A stretch of 64,000 bases of DNA from Streptomyces sp. GS7. GTDB lineage: Bacteria; Actinomycetota; Actinomycetes; Streptomycetales; Streptomycetaceae. How positions within the stretch are numbered: the first letter of the stretch is position 1; every line of letters begins with the position of its first letter. The translations under genes were made by a program, and so were the position numbers. The stretch spans positions 2,349,501 through 2,413,500 of the forward strand of contig NZ_CP047146.1 of NCBI RefSeq assembly GCF_009834125.1, read 5' to 3'. The notes under the pieces are model-generated. The model saw only the letters and a program-made list of their open reading frames with translations. It ran no database searches and was not told the DNA's origin. Shown here piece after piece: positions 1-8,283 of this stretch.

Positions 1-1229
1 AGGACAAGGAAGGCCGCCTGATCCTCTCGAAGAAGCGCGCCCAGTACGAGCGTGCCTGGGGCACCATCGAGAAGATCAAGGAAGAGGACGGCATCGTCAC
101 CGGTACCGTCATCGAGGTCGTCAAGGGTGGTCTCATCCTCGACATCGGCCTCCGCGGCTTCCTCCCGGCCTCCCTGGTCGAGATGCGCCGCGTTCGCGAC
201 CTGCAGCCCTACGTGGGCAAGGAGCTCGAAGCCAAGATCATCGAGCTGGACAAGAACCGCAACAACGTGGTCCTGTCCCGCCGCGCCTGGCTGGAGCAGA
301 CCCAGAGCGAGGTCCGTCAGACCTTCCTCACCACCCTCCAGAAGGGCCAGGTGCGCTCCGGCGTCGTCTCCTCCATCGTCAACTTCGGTGCCTTCGTGGA
401 CCTGGGTGGCGTGGACGGCCTGGTGCACGTCTCCGAGCTCTCCTGGAAGCACATCGACCACCCCTCCGAGGTCGTCGAGGTCGGCCAGGAGGTCACCGTC
501 GAGGTCCTCGACGTCGACATGGACCGCGAGCGCGTCTCCCTGTCGCTCAAGGCCACCCAGGAAGACCCGTGGCAGCAGTTCGCCCGGACCCACCAGATCG
601 GTCAGGTCGTCCCGGGTAAGGTCACCAAGCTCGTCCCGTTCGGCGCGTTCGTCCGCGTCGACGAGGGCATCGAGGGCCTGGTCCACATCTCCGAGCTGGC
701 CGAGCGCCACGTCGAGATCCCGGAGCAGGTCGTCCAGGTCAACGACGAGATCTTCGTCAAGGTCATCGACATCGACCTGGAGCGCCGCCGCATCAGCCTC
801 TCGCTGAAGCAGGCCAACGAGTCCTTCGGCGCCGACCCGTCGGCCGTCGAGTTCGACCCGACCCTGTACGGCATGGCCGCGTCCTACGACGACCAGGGCA
901 ACTACATCTACCCCGAGGGCTTCGACCCGGAGACCAACGACTGGCTGGAGGGCTACGAGGCCCAGCGCGAGGCGTGGGAGCAGCAGTACGCCGAGGCGCA
1001 GCAGCGCTTCGAGCAGCACCAGGCCCAGGTCATCAAGTCCCGCGAGGCCGACGAGCAGGCCGCGGCCGAGGGCGCTGCGGCTCCCGCGGCGGCCGGTGGC
1101 GGCCAGGCCGGCGGCGGCAACGTCTCCGGTGGCTCGTACTCCTCGGAGTCGGCGGACAACTCCGGCGCCCTGGCGTCGGACGAGGCCCTCGCCGCGCTCC
1201 GCGAGAAGCTGGCCGGCGGCCAGAGCTGA
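1..1229 (+). CDS. rpsA: 30S ribosomal protein S1, 3' part
   Basis: Open at the window's left edge, so the N-terminus is missing. The reading frame enters inside the first S1 (OB-fold) domain and then shows about three complete S1 repeats. Each has the typical G-x-V-x3-x-x-GAFVDL / GLVHxSEL pattern (SIVNFGAFVDL with GLVHVSELSW, then LVPFGAFVRV with GLVHISELAE). The tail is acidic, then Ala/Gly/Ser-rich. S1 binds mRNA on the small ribosomal subunit and helps start-codon selection; four S1 domains and such a tail are normal for actinobacteria. Codon use is that of a highly expressed gene (almost only C/G third bases). A strong terminator follows 35 bp after the stop, so the gene ends its transcription unit. 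Confidence 0.97.
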   Translation, partial: DKEGRLILSKKRAQYERAWGTIEKIKEEDGIVTGTVIEVVKGGLILDIGLRGFLPASLVEMRRVRDLQPYVGKELEAKIIELDKNRNNVVLSRRAWLEQTQSEVRQTFLTTLQKGQVRSGVVSSIVNFGAFVDLGGVDGLVHVSELSWKHIDHPSEVVEVGQEVTVEVLDVDMDRERVSLSLKATQEDPWQQFARTHQIGQVVPGKVTKLVPFGAFVRVDEGIEGLVHISELAERHVEIPEQVVQVNDEIFVKVIDIDLERRRISLSLKQANESFGADPSAVEFDPTLYGMAASYDDQGNYIYPEGFDPETNDWLEGYEAQREAWEQQYAEAQQRFEQHQAQVIKSREADEQAAAEGAAAPAAAGGGQAGGGNVSGGSYSSESADNSGALASDEALAALREKLAGGQS

Positions 1230-1264
1230 CGCTCCACCCCGCTGCGCACTAGCTAGCTGAAGGG

Positions 1265-1298
1265 CGAAGGCCCGCTCCCTCCGGGGAGCGGGCCTTCG
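1265..1298 (+). terminator. rpsA terminator hairpin
   Basis: Perfect inverted repeat: arms of 14-15 bp (1265-1279 and 1284-1298) around a 4-nt loop, with no long T run, as usual for Streptomyces. It lies 35 bp after the rpsA stop. Confidence 0.85.
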
Positions 1299-2206
1299 TC
1301 GTATACGTCGCGCCGCAGGGTGGCACATCGCGGCGCACCGCCCTGCGGCGCACCGGCCAGGCTCCCTGCGGCCCACCAGAACGCCGGGCTGGAACGCCGG
1401 GCGGGAACGCCGGGATGGAACGCCGGGATGGAGCGCTGGGGAACGGGGGCGAACGCTGGGATCGGAATCTGCACGATGTCGCTCGTTGACCCTCTCGCCG
1501 GTCCTGCCGCCCGCACCGCCCGAGCTGCCCGTCCTGTCGATGTAGACCACCCTCACCCTTCCACGCCCTCCTGAGGCTCTGAGAGAAAGAGGCTCGAGAG
1601 GCGTCGTGGACGGCGGAGTTCTGGATGGCCCGCCCTTCCCGGAATCGCGAAAGTACACGCCCTCCGTGGCCAGGCCGCGAGCAGTGACCGCATCGAAATC
1701 GAAGACGACACCGGTCCGGACAGCCATCACGCTCCCCTCCCTACCGCTGGTAGGCGTTCCCCCTTGCCGGTCCAGTAGGCCGCCCTGTCCGGACGGACGT
1801 CGTGACGGTGCGGACGGTACCCGCTGCCAGGGACGGGCCGGCGGAGACTGCAGTCAGCGGCCGACCGGACACACATGTCAACTTCCCTTCCCTGCATGAA
1901 CGTTGGGCGGACATGCAATTCGCGAGGGACGTGGCGAGCTGCAGGTGCGGACCAATGGGCGTGTACCTCGGGGTGGTTGGTGCAGCGACAACTCCACTAA
2001 TTCACCCAGGTGTTGTGGGCGATCAGGGATGTGACCGGGACGAGGTGGGGATGAGGGTGGCCGGGGGAGCGGGGGTGGACGCGCGGCGTGGAAACGCGGG
2101 CGCCGAGGCGTGCGTCTTCGGACAGGCTTCGCTTGCGCGACGGGTCCGGGAATGCCGGGCCGGCCCCGGGCGTTCTTGCTCACGGACACGAGGAGGAGCG
2201 GTCACT
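1299..2206. other. intergenic region without a convincing gene
   Basis: About 900 bp between the rpsA terminator and the PAC2 gene. All frames here lack the codon bias of neighbouring genes and no ribosome binding site precedes a plausible start. A minus-strand frame from 1727 stays open through the rpsA antisense, but it is aligned with rpsA codons and is probably fortuitous. The region holds 13-bp tandem repeats (1380-1431) and a small palindrome, CCTACC-gct-GGTAGG, at 1740-1754 that could be an operator. Confidence 0.5.
1380..1431. repeat. 13-bp tandem repeat, four copies
   Basis: The unit AACGCCGGG(C/A)(T/G)GG occurs four times head to tail (1380, 1393, 1406, 1419), the last two identical. 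Degenerate copies continue to about 1460. Non-coding, function unknown. Confidence 0.8.
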
Positions 2207-3157
2207 GTGTTGGATCCCCAGGGGTTGTACGAATGGGAGCCGAGCGGGCTCGCGGCGGTTGAGGCGATCACCGCCAGGGACTCCGCCGGTCTTGTGCTGC
2301 TGTACCACTTCGACGGTTACATCGACGCCGGCGAAACCGGCGACCAGATCGTGGACCGGCTGCTGACCGGCCTGTCCCACCGGGTCGTCGCCCGTTTCGA
2401 CCACGACCGGCTGATCGACTACCGGGCCCGGCGCCCGCTGCTCACGTTCGAGAGCCACCGCTGGACCGCGTACGAGATCCCCGGCATCGAGTTGCGGCTG
2501 GTCGAGGACGCGACGGGCGCCCCCTTCCTGCTGCTGTCCGGCCTCGAACCGGATGTGGAATGGGAACGCTTCGCGGCGGCCGTCCGCCAGATAGTCGAGC
2601 GGCTCGGTGTATGGCTCTCGGTCAACTTCCACGGCATCCCGATGGGCGTGCCGCACACCCGCCCCGTGGGCCTCACCCCGCACGGCAACCGCACGGACCT
2701 GATGCCGGGGCACGGCAGCTTCTTCGACGAGGCCCAGGTGCCCGGCAGCGCCGAGGCACTGATCGAGTTCCGGCTGGCCGAGGCGGGGCACGACGTACTG
2801 GGCGTGGCGGCGCATGTGCCGCACTACATCGCCCGGTCCGCGTATCCGGACGCCGCGCTCACGGCCCTCGAAGCGGTGACCGCAGCGACCGGCCTGGTGC
2901 TGCCGAACGCGGCACATGCGCTGCGCACGGAGGCACTGCGCACGCAGGAGGAGATCGAGCGGCAGATCTCCGAGGGCGACGAGGAACTGGTCGCCCTGGT
3001 AAGCGGGCTGGAGCACCAGTACGACGCGGTGGCCGGGGCCGAGACCCGGGGCAATCTCGTCGCCGAGCCGGTGGAGCTGCCCACGGCCGACGAGATCGGC
3101 CGGGAATTCGAACGCTTCCTCGCGGAGCGCGAATCCGACGGGGGCGGCGGACTCTGA
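2207..3157 (+). CDS. PAC2 family protein
   Basis: 316 aa. The PAC2 fold is related to archaeal and eukaryotic proteasome-assembly chaperones (PAC2/PSMG2). In actinobacteria, which carry proteasomes, these proteins are widespread but biochemically undefined. The start is GTG 2207 (reads [10 protein letters not shown]), because AGGAGGAG lies at 2191-2198 about 9 nt upstream; the open frame reaches back to 1802, but that extension has no coding character. Family-typical segments are [20 protein letters not shown] near residue 30, the [11 protein letters not shown] motif near residue 145 and an acidic, helical C-terminus. It stands between rpsA and coaE, as in other Streptomyces. The exact role is not known. 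Confidence 0.88.
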   Translation: MLDPQGLYEWEPSGLAAVEAITARDSAGLVLLYHFDGYIDAGETGDQIVDRLLTGLSHRVVARFDHDRLIDYRARRPLLTFESHRWTAYEIPGIELRLVEDATGAPFLLLSGLEPDVEWERFAAAVRQIVERLGVWLSVNFHGIPMGVPHTRPVGLTPHGNRTDLMPGHGSFFDEAQVPGSAEALIEFRLAEAGHDVLGVAAHVPHYIARSAYPDAALTALEAVTAATGLVLPNAAHALRTEALRTQEEIERQISEGDEELVALVSGLEHQYDAVAGAETRGNLVAEPVELPTADEIGREFERFLAERESDGGGGL

Positions 3158-3481
3158 GACCGGTGGGCGAGGGGCACAGCTGAAGGGAGGGGCAGGGCCG
3201 GAGGACAGCGACCGGGCGGGTGACCGAAGCTGAGGTGGCGGGCTCCGTGCCGGGCCGGGAGCCCGGGGACTTTACGGCCCGGCCCTTGAGGCCGGGACGG
3301 CGGGCCGTCGTACGCAGACAGCCTCGCGCTGCCCCGCCGAAGTATCGGCGTGGAGCGGTTCATGGCTGAGAGCCGGCCGGCGCGAGCATCAGCCGGCCCC
3401 GGACACCAGCCCATCCCGCGGGCCGCACACGGGGCGCCGCCCCGGCTCCGCGCTGCCCCACGGGCCGTATAGCGTGGGGCC
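3158..3481. other. PAC2-coaE intergenic region
   Basis: 324 bp without a supported gene. A 7-bp stem with 5-nt loop (3278-3296) could end PAC2 transcription. At the right end TAGCGT (3470-3475) lies 6 bp before the coaE ATG and looks like a -10 for a leaderless or near-leaderless coaE mRNA. Confidence 0.45.
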
Positions 3482-4072
3482 ATGGTGAAGGTGGGGCTGA
3501 CCGGCGGGATCGGTGCGGGCAAGAGTGAGGTTTCGCGACTGCTGGCGTCGTACGGCGCGGTGATCGTGGACGCGGACAAGATCGCACGCGAGGTCGTCGA
3601 GCCGGGTACGCCCGGACTCGCCGCGGTCGTCGAGGAGTTCGGGGAGGACGTACTCGCCCCGGACGGGACCCTGGACCGGCCGAAGCTGGGCGCGATCGTG
3701 TTCTCCGACCCGGAGAAGCTGAAGGCGCTGAACGCGATCGTGCACCCGCTGGTGGGCGCACGATCCGCCGAACTCGAAGCATCGGCCGGCCCGGACACGG
3801 TGGTGATCCACGATGTGCCGCTGCTCACCGAGAACGGCCTGGCACCGCTCTACGACAAGGTCGTCGTCATCGACGCCGCACCGCAGACCCAACTGGACCG
3901 GCTGGTGCGCCTGCGGGGGATGTCGGAGGACGAGGCGAAGTCGCGGATGGCGGCGCAGGCCACCCGTGAACAGCGGCTGGCCGTCGCGGACCTCGTGATC
4001 GACAACGACGGTCCGCTGGAGGCCCTGGAGCCCCAGGTCCGTGAGGTGTGGGAGCGTCTGCGGGATGCCTGA
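3482..4072 (+). CDS. coaE: dephospho-CoA kinase
   Basis: 196 aa. Catalyses the last step of coenzyme A synthesis, ATP-dependent phosphorylation of the 3'-OH of dephospho-CoA, in the cytoplasm. The Walker A loop GGIGAGKS is at residues 8-15, followed by the family's [12 protein letters not shown] segment (D33 as likely base), HPLVG and the [10 protein letters not shown] motif of the CoA-binding lid region. Length fits the bacterial monofunctional enzyme. The ATG has no good Shine-Dalgarno, but TAGCGT lies 6 bp upstream, suggesting a leaderless transcript. A separate cupin gene follows after 23 bp. Confidence 0.96.
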   Translation: MVKVGLTGGIGAGKSEVSRLLASYGAVIVDADKIAREVVEPGTPGLAAVVEEFGEDVLAPDGTLDRPKLGAIVFSDPEKLKALNAIVHPLVGARSAELEASAGPDTVVIHDVPLLTENGLAPLYDKVVVIDAAPQTQLDRLVRLRGMSEDEAKSRMAAQATREQRLAVADLVIDNDGPLEALEPQVREVWERLRDA

Positions 4073-4095
4073 AGCCGGGGGATAGCCTCACCGCC

Positions 4096-4656
4096 ATGAC
4101 AACTGACGATCTTGAGCCCAGGACCGCCGACACCGAACCCGGTTCCGCCCACGACGGCTCCGGACCGGCTCCCGCCGGGGACGCGTCACGCGCGCCGTCC
4201 GCCTCCTGCGCACCCTCCGATTCGGTCACGCCGTCCATGCCTCCCGCGCATCCCGTGTCCTCTGCATCACCCGCGCCCTCTCCCGCCTCGACTCCCGCGC
4301 CCTCTCCCGCCTCGTTCGTTGTCAACATCCCGGGCATCGCGGACGCCGACCTGGAGCCCGAGCCCCTCGACCCCCAACAGGTCGTCTCGGGCGAGCCGGT
4401 GGTGACGGGCAAGGCGCTGTGGGAGTCTCCGGACGGCCGTCAGATCCGCGGAATCTGGCAGATCACACCGGGTGTGGTCACAGACACCGAGGCGAACGAA
4501 CTGTTCGTGGTCGTCAGCGGCAGAGCGACCATCGAGATCGAAGGCGGCCAGGTACTCGAAGTAGGACCGGGCGATGCCTGCGTCCTGCGCGAAGGCGACC
4601 GCACCCAGTGGACCGTGCACGAGACGTTGCGCAAGGCGTACCACATCAGCCTCTGA
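4096..4656 (+). CDS. cupin-domain protein with Pro/Ala/Ser-rich N-terminus
   Basis: 186 aa. Residues about 1-75 are low-complexity (runs of Pro, Ala, Ser, including a duplicated A-P-S-P-A-S segment at about 4267-4312). Residues about 95-180 form a single cupin beta-barrel of the cupin_3 type: G-K-A-L-W-E-S-P-D-G-R, then GVVTDTEANELFVVVSGRATIE and a second barrel motif ending in GPGDACVLREGD. Such small cupins are metal-binding or sugar-epimerase-like; no substrate can be inferred. ATG 4096 is chosen because TAGCCT (4083-4088) sits 7 nt upstream, the spacing of a leaderless start. The longer open frame from 4048 overlaps coaE and lacks a ribosome site. Confidence 0.8.
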   Translation: MTTDDLEPRTADTEPGSAHDGSGPAPAGDASRAPSASCAPSDSVTPSMPPAHPVSSASPAPSPASTPAPSPASFVVNIPGIADADLEPEPLDPQQVVSGEPVVTGKALWESPDGRQIRGIWQITPGVVTDTEANELFVVVSGRATIEIEGGQVLEVGPGDACVLREGDRTQWTVHETLRKAYHISL

Positions 4657-4678
4657 CCAGCCTCTGATGGCGAGTGCA

Positions 4679-4715
4679 CCGACGCCGGCGTCGGCGTGAG
4701 GGACCGACGTCGGTC
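4679..4715. repeat. pair of perfect palindromes
   Basis: CCGACGCCGGCGTCGG (4679-4694) and GACCGACGTCGGTC (4702-4715) lie 21 bp apart centre to centre in the cupin-TPR gap. They could be a weak terminator or a two-site operator; the sequence cannot decide. Confidence 0.5.
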
Positions 4716-4845
4716 GGGCGCGCGGGGATAGGACCGGCTCTGCCGGGGAATGCCGCGACAGACGCGAGTGTTGTGCCGCACGTACCACCGTACGGTGCAT
4801 GGTCGCCTGCGGCCCTGCACCGACGACAACGGAGAGGAGACGGCC

Positions 4846-5235
4846 GTGCCTGAGCGCAGTCCCGAGACGCACGTCATCGACTACCGCGCCGCGGAGCAAC
4901 TGCTGGCAGCCCGAGACCCGCGCGGTGCGATCCGGCTGCTGGATTCGGTCATCACCGCACACCCCGAGAACACCGCAGCCCGCTTGCTGCGCGCTCGCGC
5001 TTTCTTTCTCTCCGCTCAACTACGGCCCGCAGAGCTGGAATTCCAGATCGTACTGGAACGTGAACCGGACAACGCCTTCGCGCACTTCGCCCTCGGCCGC
5101 ACCCTGGAGCGCGCCAGCCGCCCCGATGAAGCACTTCGCCACTTCCGCCTCGCAGCGGCCTTGGAGCCACGCCCCGAATTCCTTGCGGCTGCCCGTTTCG
5201 CCTCCAATGGGGATAACGGGGGAAGTAAGGTGTAG
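4846..5235 (+). CDS. tetratricopeptide repeat protein
   Basis: 129 aa and entirely helical in outlook. Two to three TPR units occupy residues about 15-115 (A-R-D-P-R-G-A-I-R-L-L-D, then P-E-N-T-A-A-R-L-L-R-A-R-A, then P-D-N-A-F-A-H-F-A-L-G-R). TPRs are protein-interaction scaffolds and no catalytic residues are present. Start GTG 4846 follows GGAGAGGAG (4831-4839) at good spacing. The gene is part of the conserved core next to coaE in Streptomyces; its partner is unknown. It is the last core gene before the accessory block. Confidence 0.85.
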   Translation: MPERSPETHVIDYRAAEQLLAARDPRGAIRLLDSVITAHPENTAARLLRARAFFLSAQLRPAELEFQIVLEREPDNAFAHFALGRTLERASRPDEALRHFRLAAALEPRPEFLAAARFASNGDNGGSKV

Positions 5236-6009
5236 CGGGGGGTAGGTGGGTGGGGCTAGGGATGGTGGGGGAGTGGGGGCGGTTGCTGCTTGTTGTGAGC
5301 CTTTCCGCTCGTCCTCCCCGGGGGCCCGCCCCCGCCCCCCCCGCCCCCCCGCCCCCACCCCACCCCCGCGAACCCTCTCCACCCCTCCATCGCGCCCCCC
5401 ACCCCAACCTCACCTCGCGCACCTGTCGCTTGGCGCCCGTGTACTGTGCCTCGCTTCGGTCTACTTCGCTCCACGTGCCGTGGCCGGCCTGGGGCCCGCG
5501 TGTCTTGTGGAGTCGAACCGGGCGTGCACGCCCAGCTGTTGGCGGTCACCGGTAGTCGAACTCCGCGCGGCGGTCGACCTCCGGGCTTGACCTTGACTCT
5601 CTGCTGCTCCAGCGCACCTCGCCACCAGTCGCAACCAGCCCCCTCCGCGACGGTTTCCGTGCGTGATGTGCCGTGCATGATGTGCCGTGCGTGAACCGTT
5701 GGGCGTGAGCCGCGCAGGGAAGTGCGGGTGGTGTGAACGGATCAGCAGGGCAGGCACTGCGTTGCACGCGTGGATCGCCTCGCGCTCATGCATCACCTCC
5801 TGGGATGGGAATGCGTCGCTGTGAAGTCGTGCTCGACGCGCTGCGCACAGCGCGTCGTGTGTGAGGCGCATCGCATGGTGGTGTGCTTGGCGCCTCGCCA
5901 GGCCATCGGCGTATCGCCCGCGCTCGACGCGTGAGCTGTGGTTGGCGGCGTCAATCAGCGCGTCGCTCGTGGGTGATGTCCGCCCGGCGGGCGATCGGCC
6001 GGTGATCCG
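5236..6009. other. intergenic region with C-rich tract, no gene seen
   Basis: About 770 bp. A cytosine-rich tract (about 5325-5405) gives strong GC strand asymmetry and potential G-quadruplexes on the minus strand. The remainder to 6009 is less GC-rich than the surroundings and no frame shows Streptomyces codon bias. A perfect 10-bp stem with 4-nt loop lies at 5834-5857. TTCGACT T-loop-like strings on the minus strand near 5510 and 5555 do not fold into tRNA arms. Confidence 0.5.
5834..5857. repeat. perfect inverted repeat (hairpin)
   Basis: CGACGCGCTG (5834-5843) and its exact reverse complement (5848-5857) flank CGCA. No gene ends close by, so terminator or protein site is open. Confidence 0.6.
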
Positions 6010-6324
6010 CTACGGTCGTGAGCCGCGTCGGCGGCCCCGGTCGTTGCGCATGCCGAATACGTCGTTCCGGCCTCGGTCGGGCTCGTAGGGCGGTATGTCC
6101 CTGCCGGGCTGGTAGTGCGGTCCCTGGTGGATGTGGCGGATCACCATGGCCAGGTCCGTGACTGCTACCAATGCCAGGGCGGCGCAGGCTGCCGCCCATT
6201 GGGGACGGCCGACCATGACGAAGGCGACGGTCCCGGCGATGGCCCATAGCAGTCCCCACAACGCCAGCCCACACCGCATTCTCAGCGGGCTGCGTGCGTG
6301 CAAGGGCTCGTTTCCTGTGCGCAT
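6010..6324 (-). CDS. DUF6343-type small membrane protein
   Basis: 104 aa. The N-terminus M-R-T-G-N-E-P-L-H-A-R-S-P-L-R-M-R is followed by two hydrophobic segments (about residues 19-38 and 43-62). Next comes the motif R-H-I-H-Q-G-P-H-Y-Q-P-G-R, then a polar, Arg-rich tail. This matches the small two-helix membrane proteins annotated as DUF6343 in Streptomyces; the function is unknown. ATG 6324 gives the family's usual start, with a G-rich ribosome site (GGGAGGGGAG) 10-20 nt upstream; GTG 6330 is the alternative. It is followed by nothing on its strand and lies downstream of the helicase gene, 42 bp away. Confidence 0.75.
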   Translation of the reverse strand: MRTGNEPLHARSPLRMRCGLALWGLLWAIAGTVAFVMVGRPQWAAACAALALVAVTDLAMVIRHIHQGPHYQPGRDIPPYEPDRGRNDVFGMRNDRGRRRGSRP

Positions 6325-6366
6325 CGGCACCCATCTCCCCTCCCCAGCATCCTCCTGATCGACGCG

Positions 6367-7971
6367 TCAGTCACCTGTCCGCTGCGACCCGTCCTTTCCG
6401 CTCCTCCCGGTGGGTGGCCGTTGTCCGCCTCGCTTCGGCGGGCTCTCCGTGCGGTCCTTCTTCTTCTCCGACTCTGTGGGGCGTCCTGTGGGGCGCGGGT
6501 CGCCCGCCGGGTGGCTGTTGATCCAGGACAGGCCGCCGATGTCGAGCTGCGTTCGGGCGCGAGTCACCGCTACGTAGGCCAGGCGCGCCTCGTCGACGTC
6601 GATCGGGCCGGGGAGGGGCGTTCCGTCCTCGTCGGCCTCGTCGAGATCGTCGGGGCCGGTGAAGTCGTCCGCGACGCACACACTCGTCCACTCGCGGCCC
6701 TTGGCGCGATGGGCGGTGGACACCGTCACCTGGGCGGATTCTTCGGGGGACAGCCGGTCCAGGGCGTGCAGGACGGCTGCCGTGCCGTGCTCGTCGACCA
6801 GCTCCACCAAAGGCAGGAGATCACGCCCGGCCGGGTCGAACTCCGCGTACTCGCGGAGTTCCGCCCAGGACTCGAAGAGCATCAGCTCGGGGTGTGCGGT
6901 GCGCCGTCCCGATTCGAGGTCGTGGGCGGCGCGTGCCAGTGAGCGCAGTGCCTCGCCGCCGCCCGCGAGGGCGACCCGGTGGTTCGCTTCGAGCTGCCGT
7001 ATCACCGCGACCATCGCCCCGACGTTCGTCCGGCACAGGATCGCCTCCGGGGTGTGGAGGGGGCGCAGCTCGGTGGTGCGGTGGGGTGATCCTGAGAGGC
7101 GGATGGGGGCGTCGACGATCGCCAGCCAGCGGTTGGCCTCCGCTGCGAGCGCCGGCCCGAAGCGGAAGGAGTGGGAGAGGCTGAGCTGCGTGCCGTCGAA
7201 GCCGGTCATGACGTCGCGGGCGCCGCGCCAGCCGTAGATGGCCTGTGCGGAGTCTCCGACCAGCACCAGTTGGGCGTGGTCGCGCTGGGCTGTGAGGACC
7301 TGCTCGACCACGGGGTTGGTGTCCTGGGCTTCGTCGAGGAGCAGGAAGTCCGCCGGGATGACGGGTTCGCTGAGAGCCCACATTTTGAGGTAGTGGTCGT
7401 GTTCGAAGCGGACGACGCCGTGGTCCGGGTTCTGCAGGTCAGCCCAGGCTTTGCGTGCGTAGGGCAGCACGAGGTCGGCGAGTTGGGCGTGGAGGGGTTC
7501 GGATTCGGCTCCTCTCAGGGGCGGGACGTGGTGGTGGGCGATGTCTTTGTCGGCCGAGTGGCAGAAGCGGGTGACGGTTCGCAGGGCAGTGTGGGAAAGG
7601 GCCTTGTTGTTGACCTTGCGTGGTCCGATGCGTAAGTACATGCCGTCGTCGATGCCGAGTGCGGCACCTGTGCGCCAGCCCGCCTGCCGTGGGGCGTTCA
7701 TCCGTGCTTGGTAGTACCTGCCCACTGCGGCGTACGCGAGGGCGTGGGCGGTTCCGCAGGCGACTTCTGCGGGGAATGTGCGGGAGGCGTGGCGCGCGAC
7801 GGTTCTGTTGAAGGCGATGTACCGGCCGAGCCGGCCCATTCGCTGTGCGGAGTGCGCGAGCATCGCGAGGGTCGTGGTCTTGCCGGTGCCGGCACCGGCC
7901 TGGATCACGAGATGAGCGCCAGTGGGGAACGCGTCGGCCGCGGCGGTCTGTTCGGGGGTGGGAGTGTGCAT
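6367..7971 (-). CDS. UvrD/Rep-like superfamily I helicase
   Basis: 534 aa, shorter than UvrD/PcrA (about 700-750 aa). Motifs in order: Q-motif-like T-P-E-Q-T-A-A-A-D-A-F at residues 4-14; Walker A AGAGTGKTTT (25-34, K31); Walker B LLDEAQD (211-217); motif III GDSAQAIYGWRGA (239-251); LSHSFRFG; the motif V region VSTAHRAKGREW; and motif VI YVAVTRAR near residue 470. The last 40 residues are charged and disordered. The 1B/2B insertions look reduced, as in compact SF1A helicases of accessory and defence regions. Start ATG 7971 is set by GAGGAG 5-7 nt upstream; an upstream ATG at 7998 lacks a ribosome site. It probably acts in DNA repair or mobile-element control; the substrate is unknown. Confidence 0.88.
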   Translation of the reverse strand: MHTPTPEQTAAADAFPTGAHLVIQAGAGTGKTTTLAMLAHSAQRMGRLGRYIAFNRTVARHASRTFPAEVACGTAHALAYAAVGRYYQARMNAPRQAGWRTGAALGIDDGMYLRIGPRKVNNKALSHTALRTVTRFCHSADKDIAHHHVPPLRGAESEPLHAQLADLVLPYARKAWADLQNPDHGVVRFEHDHYLKMWALSEPVIPADFLLLDEAQDTNPVVEQVLTAQRDHAQLVLVGDSAQAIYGWRGARDVMTGFDGTQLSLSHSFRFGPALAAEANRWLAIVDAPIRLSGSPHRTTELRPLHTPEAILCRTNVGAMVAVIRQLEANHRVALAGGGEALRSLARAAHDLESGRRTAHPELMLFESWAELREYAEFDPAGRDLLPLVELVDEHGTAAVLHALDRLSPEESAQVTVSTAHRAKGREWTSVCVADDFTGPDDLDEADEDGTPLPGPIDVDEARLAYVAVTRARTQLDIGGLSWINSHPAGDPRPTGRPTESEKKKDRTESPPKRGGQRPPTGRSGKDGSQRTGD

Positions 7972-8020
7972 GAGGGCTCCTCGCCAAGAAAGGGTCATTA
8001 CGGAGAGTGATTTACATTGC

Positions 8021-8037
8021 TGACTGTAACTGACTGT
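8021..8037. promoter_or_regulatory. direct repeat TGACTGT, 10-bp spacing
   Basis: TGACTGTAACTGACTGT: two identical heptamers one helical turn apart, 50 bp upstream of the helicase ATG and next to TGTAAAT on the minus strand (8010-8016). The position fits an operator over the helicase promoter; the regulator is unknown. Confidence 0.5.
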
Positions 8038-8067
8038 CGGGGTGGGGAGGGAGGGGGTTCCGCGGCC

Positions 8068-8076
8068 TGTGGATAA
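8068..8076 (-). promoter_or_regulatory. single DnaA-box-like site
   Basis: Minus strand reads TTATCCACA, the perfect E. coli-type box; Streptomyces boxes more often read TTGTCCACA. It stands alone, so it is not an origin. Confidence 0.3.
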
Positions 8077-8192
8077 CTTTCTCGCGTGCCCGCGGTGTGA
8101 CAGCGCAGACCTTTCTGAGCTGGGGTTATGTGGCGTCGGCGCGCTTTCTCCCTCCCGCGTGCGGGGGCGGGCGGGGGTGCATCGCGGACGCA

Positions 8193-8215
8193 TTGTCAGT
8201 GGCGTCTGCTTCGAT
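8193..8215 (+). promoter_or_regulatory. weak RecA-NDp-like promoter for gene at 8284
   Basis: TTGTCAGTG matches the upstream element exactly, but after N8 the -10 is TTCGAT, one base off TANNNT. It lies 69 bp before the next start. Weaker than the six exact sites in this window. Confidence 0.45.
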
Positions 8216-8283
8216 CGGCATCACGCAGAGTTTCCGCGGCGCTAGTGCCGCGGACGGGCCGCGAGAGACGGGGGAGCGGACAG

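Larger units (their letters stand above)
7972..8283. other. divergent promoter region, helicase / unknown gene
   Basis: About 310 bp between divergent starts. It contains a direct repeat TGACTGT (8021-8027, 8031-8037), a perfect DnaA-box-like TGTGGATAA (8068-8076) and a partial RecA-NDp match (8193-8215). No gene is visible. Confidence 0.55.

Noticed and set aside
1299..1727. Long minus-strand open frame from ATG 1727 running into the rpsA antisense
   Set aside because: It is open because it lies opposite rpsA codons, where TTA/CTA/TCA are avoided; no ribosome site or family resemblance.
4048..4095. Longer N-terminus of the cupin protein overlapping coaE
   Set aside because: No ribosome site, while TAGCCT 7 nt before ATG 4096 fits a leaderless start.
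5505..5565. T-loop-like GGTTCGACTCC strings on the minus strand suggesting tRNA remnants
   Set aside because: The flanking bases do not pair as T-arms and no acceptor or anticodon arms are present.
8068..8076. DnaA box as sign of a replication origin
   Set aside because: Only one box, no cluster and no AT-rich unwinding region; at most a regulatory site.
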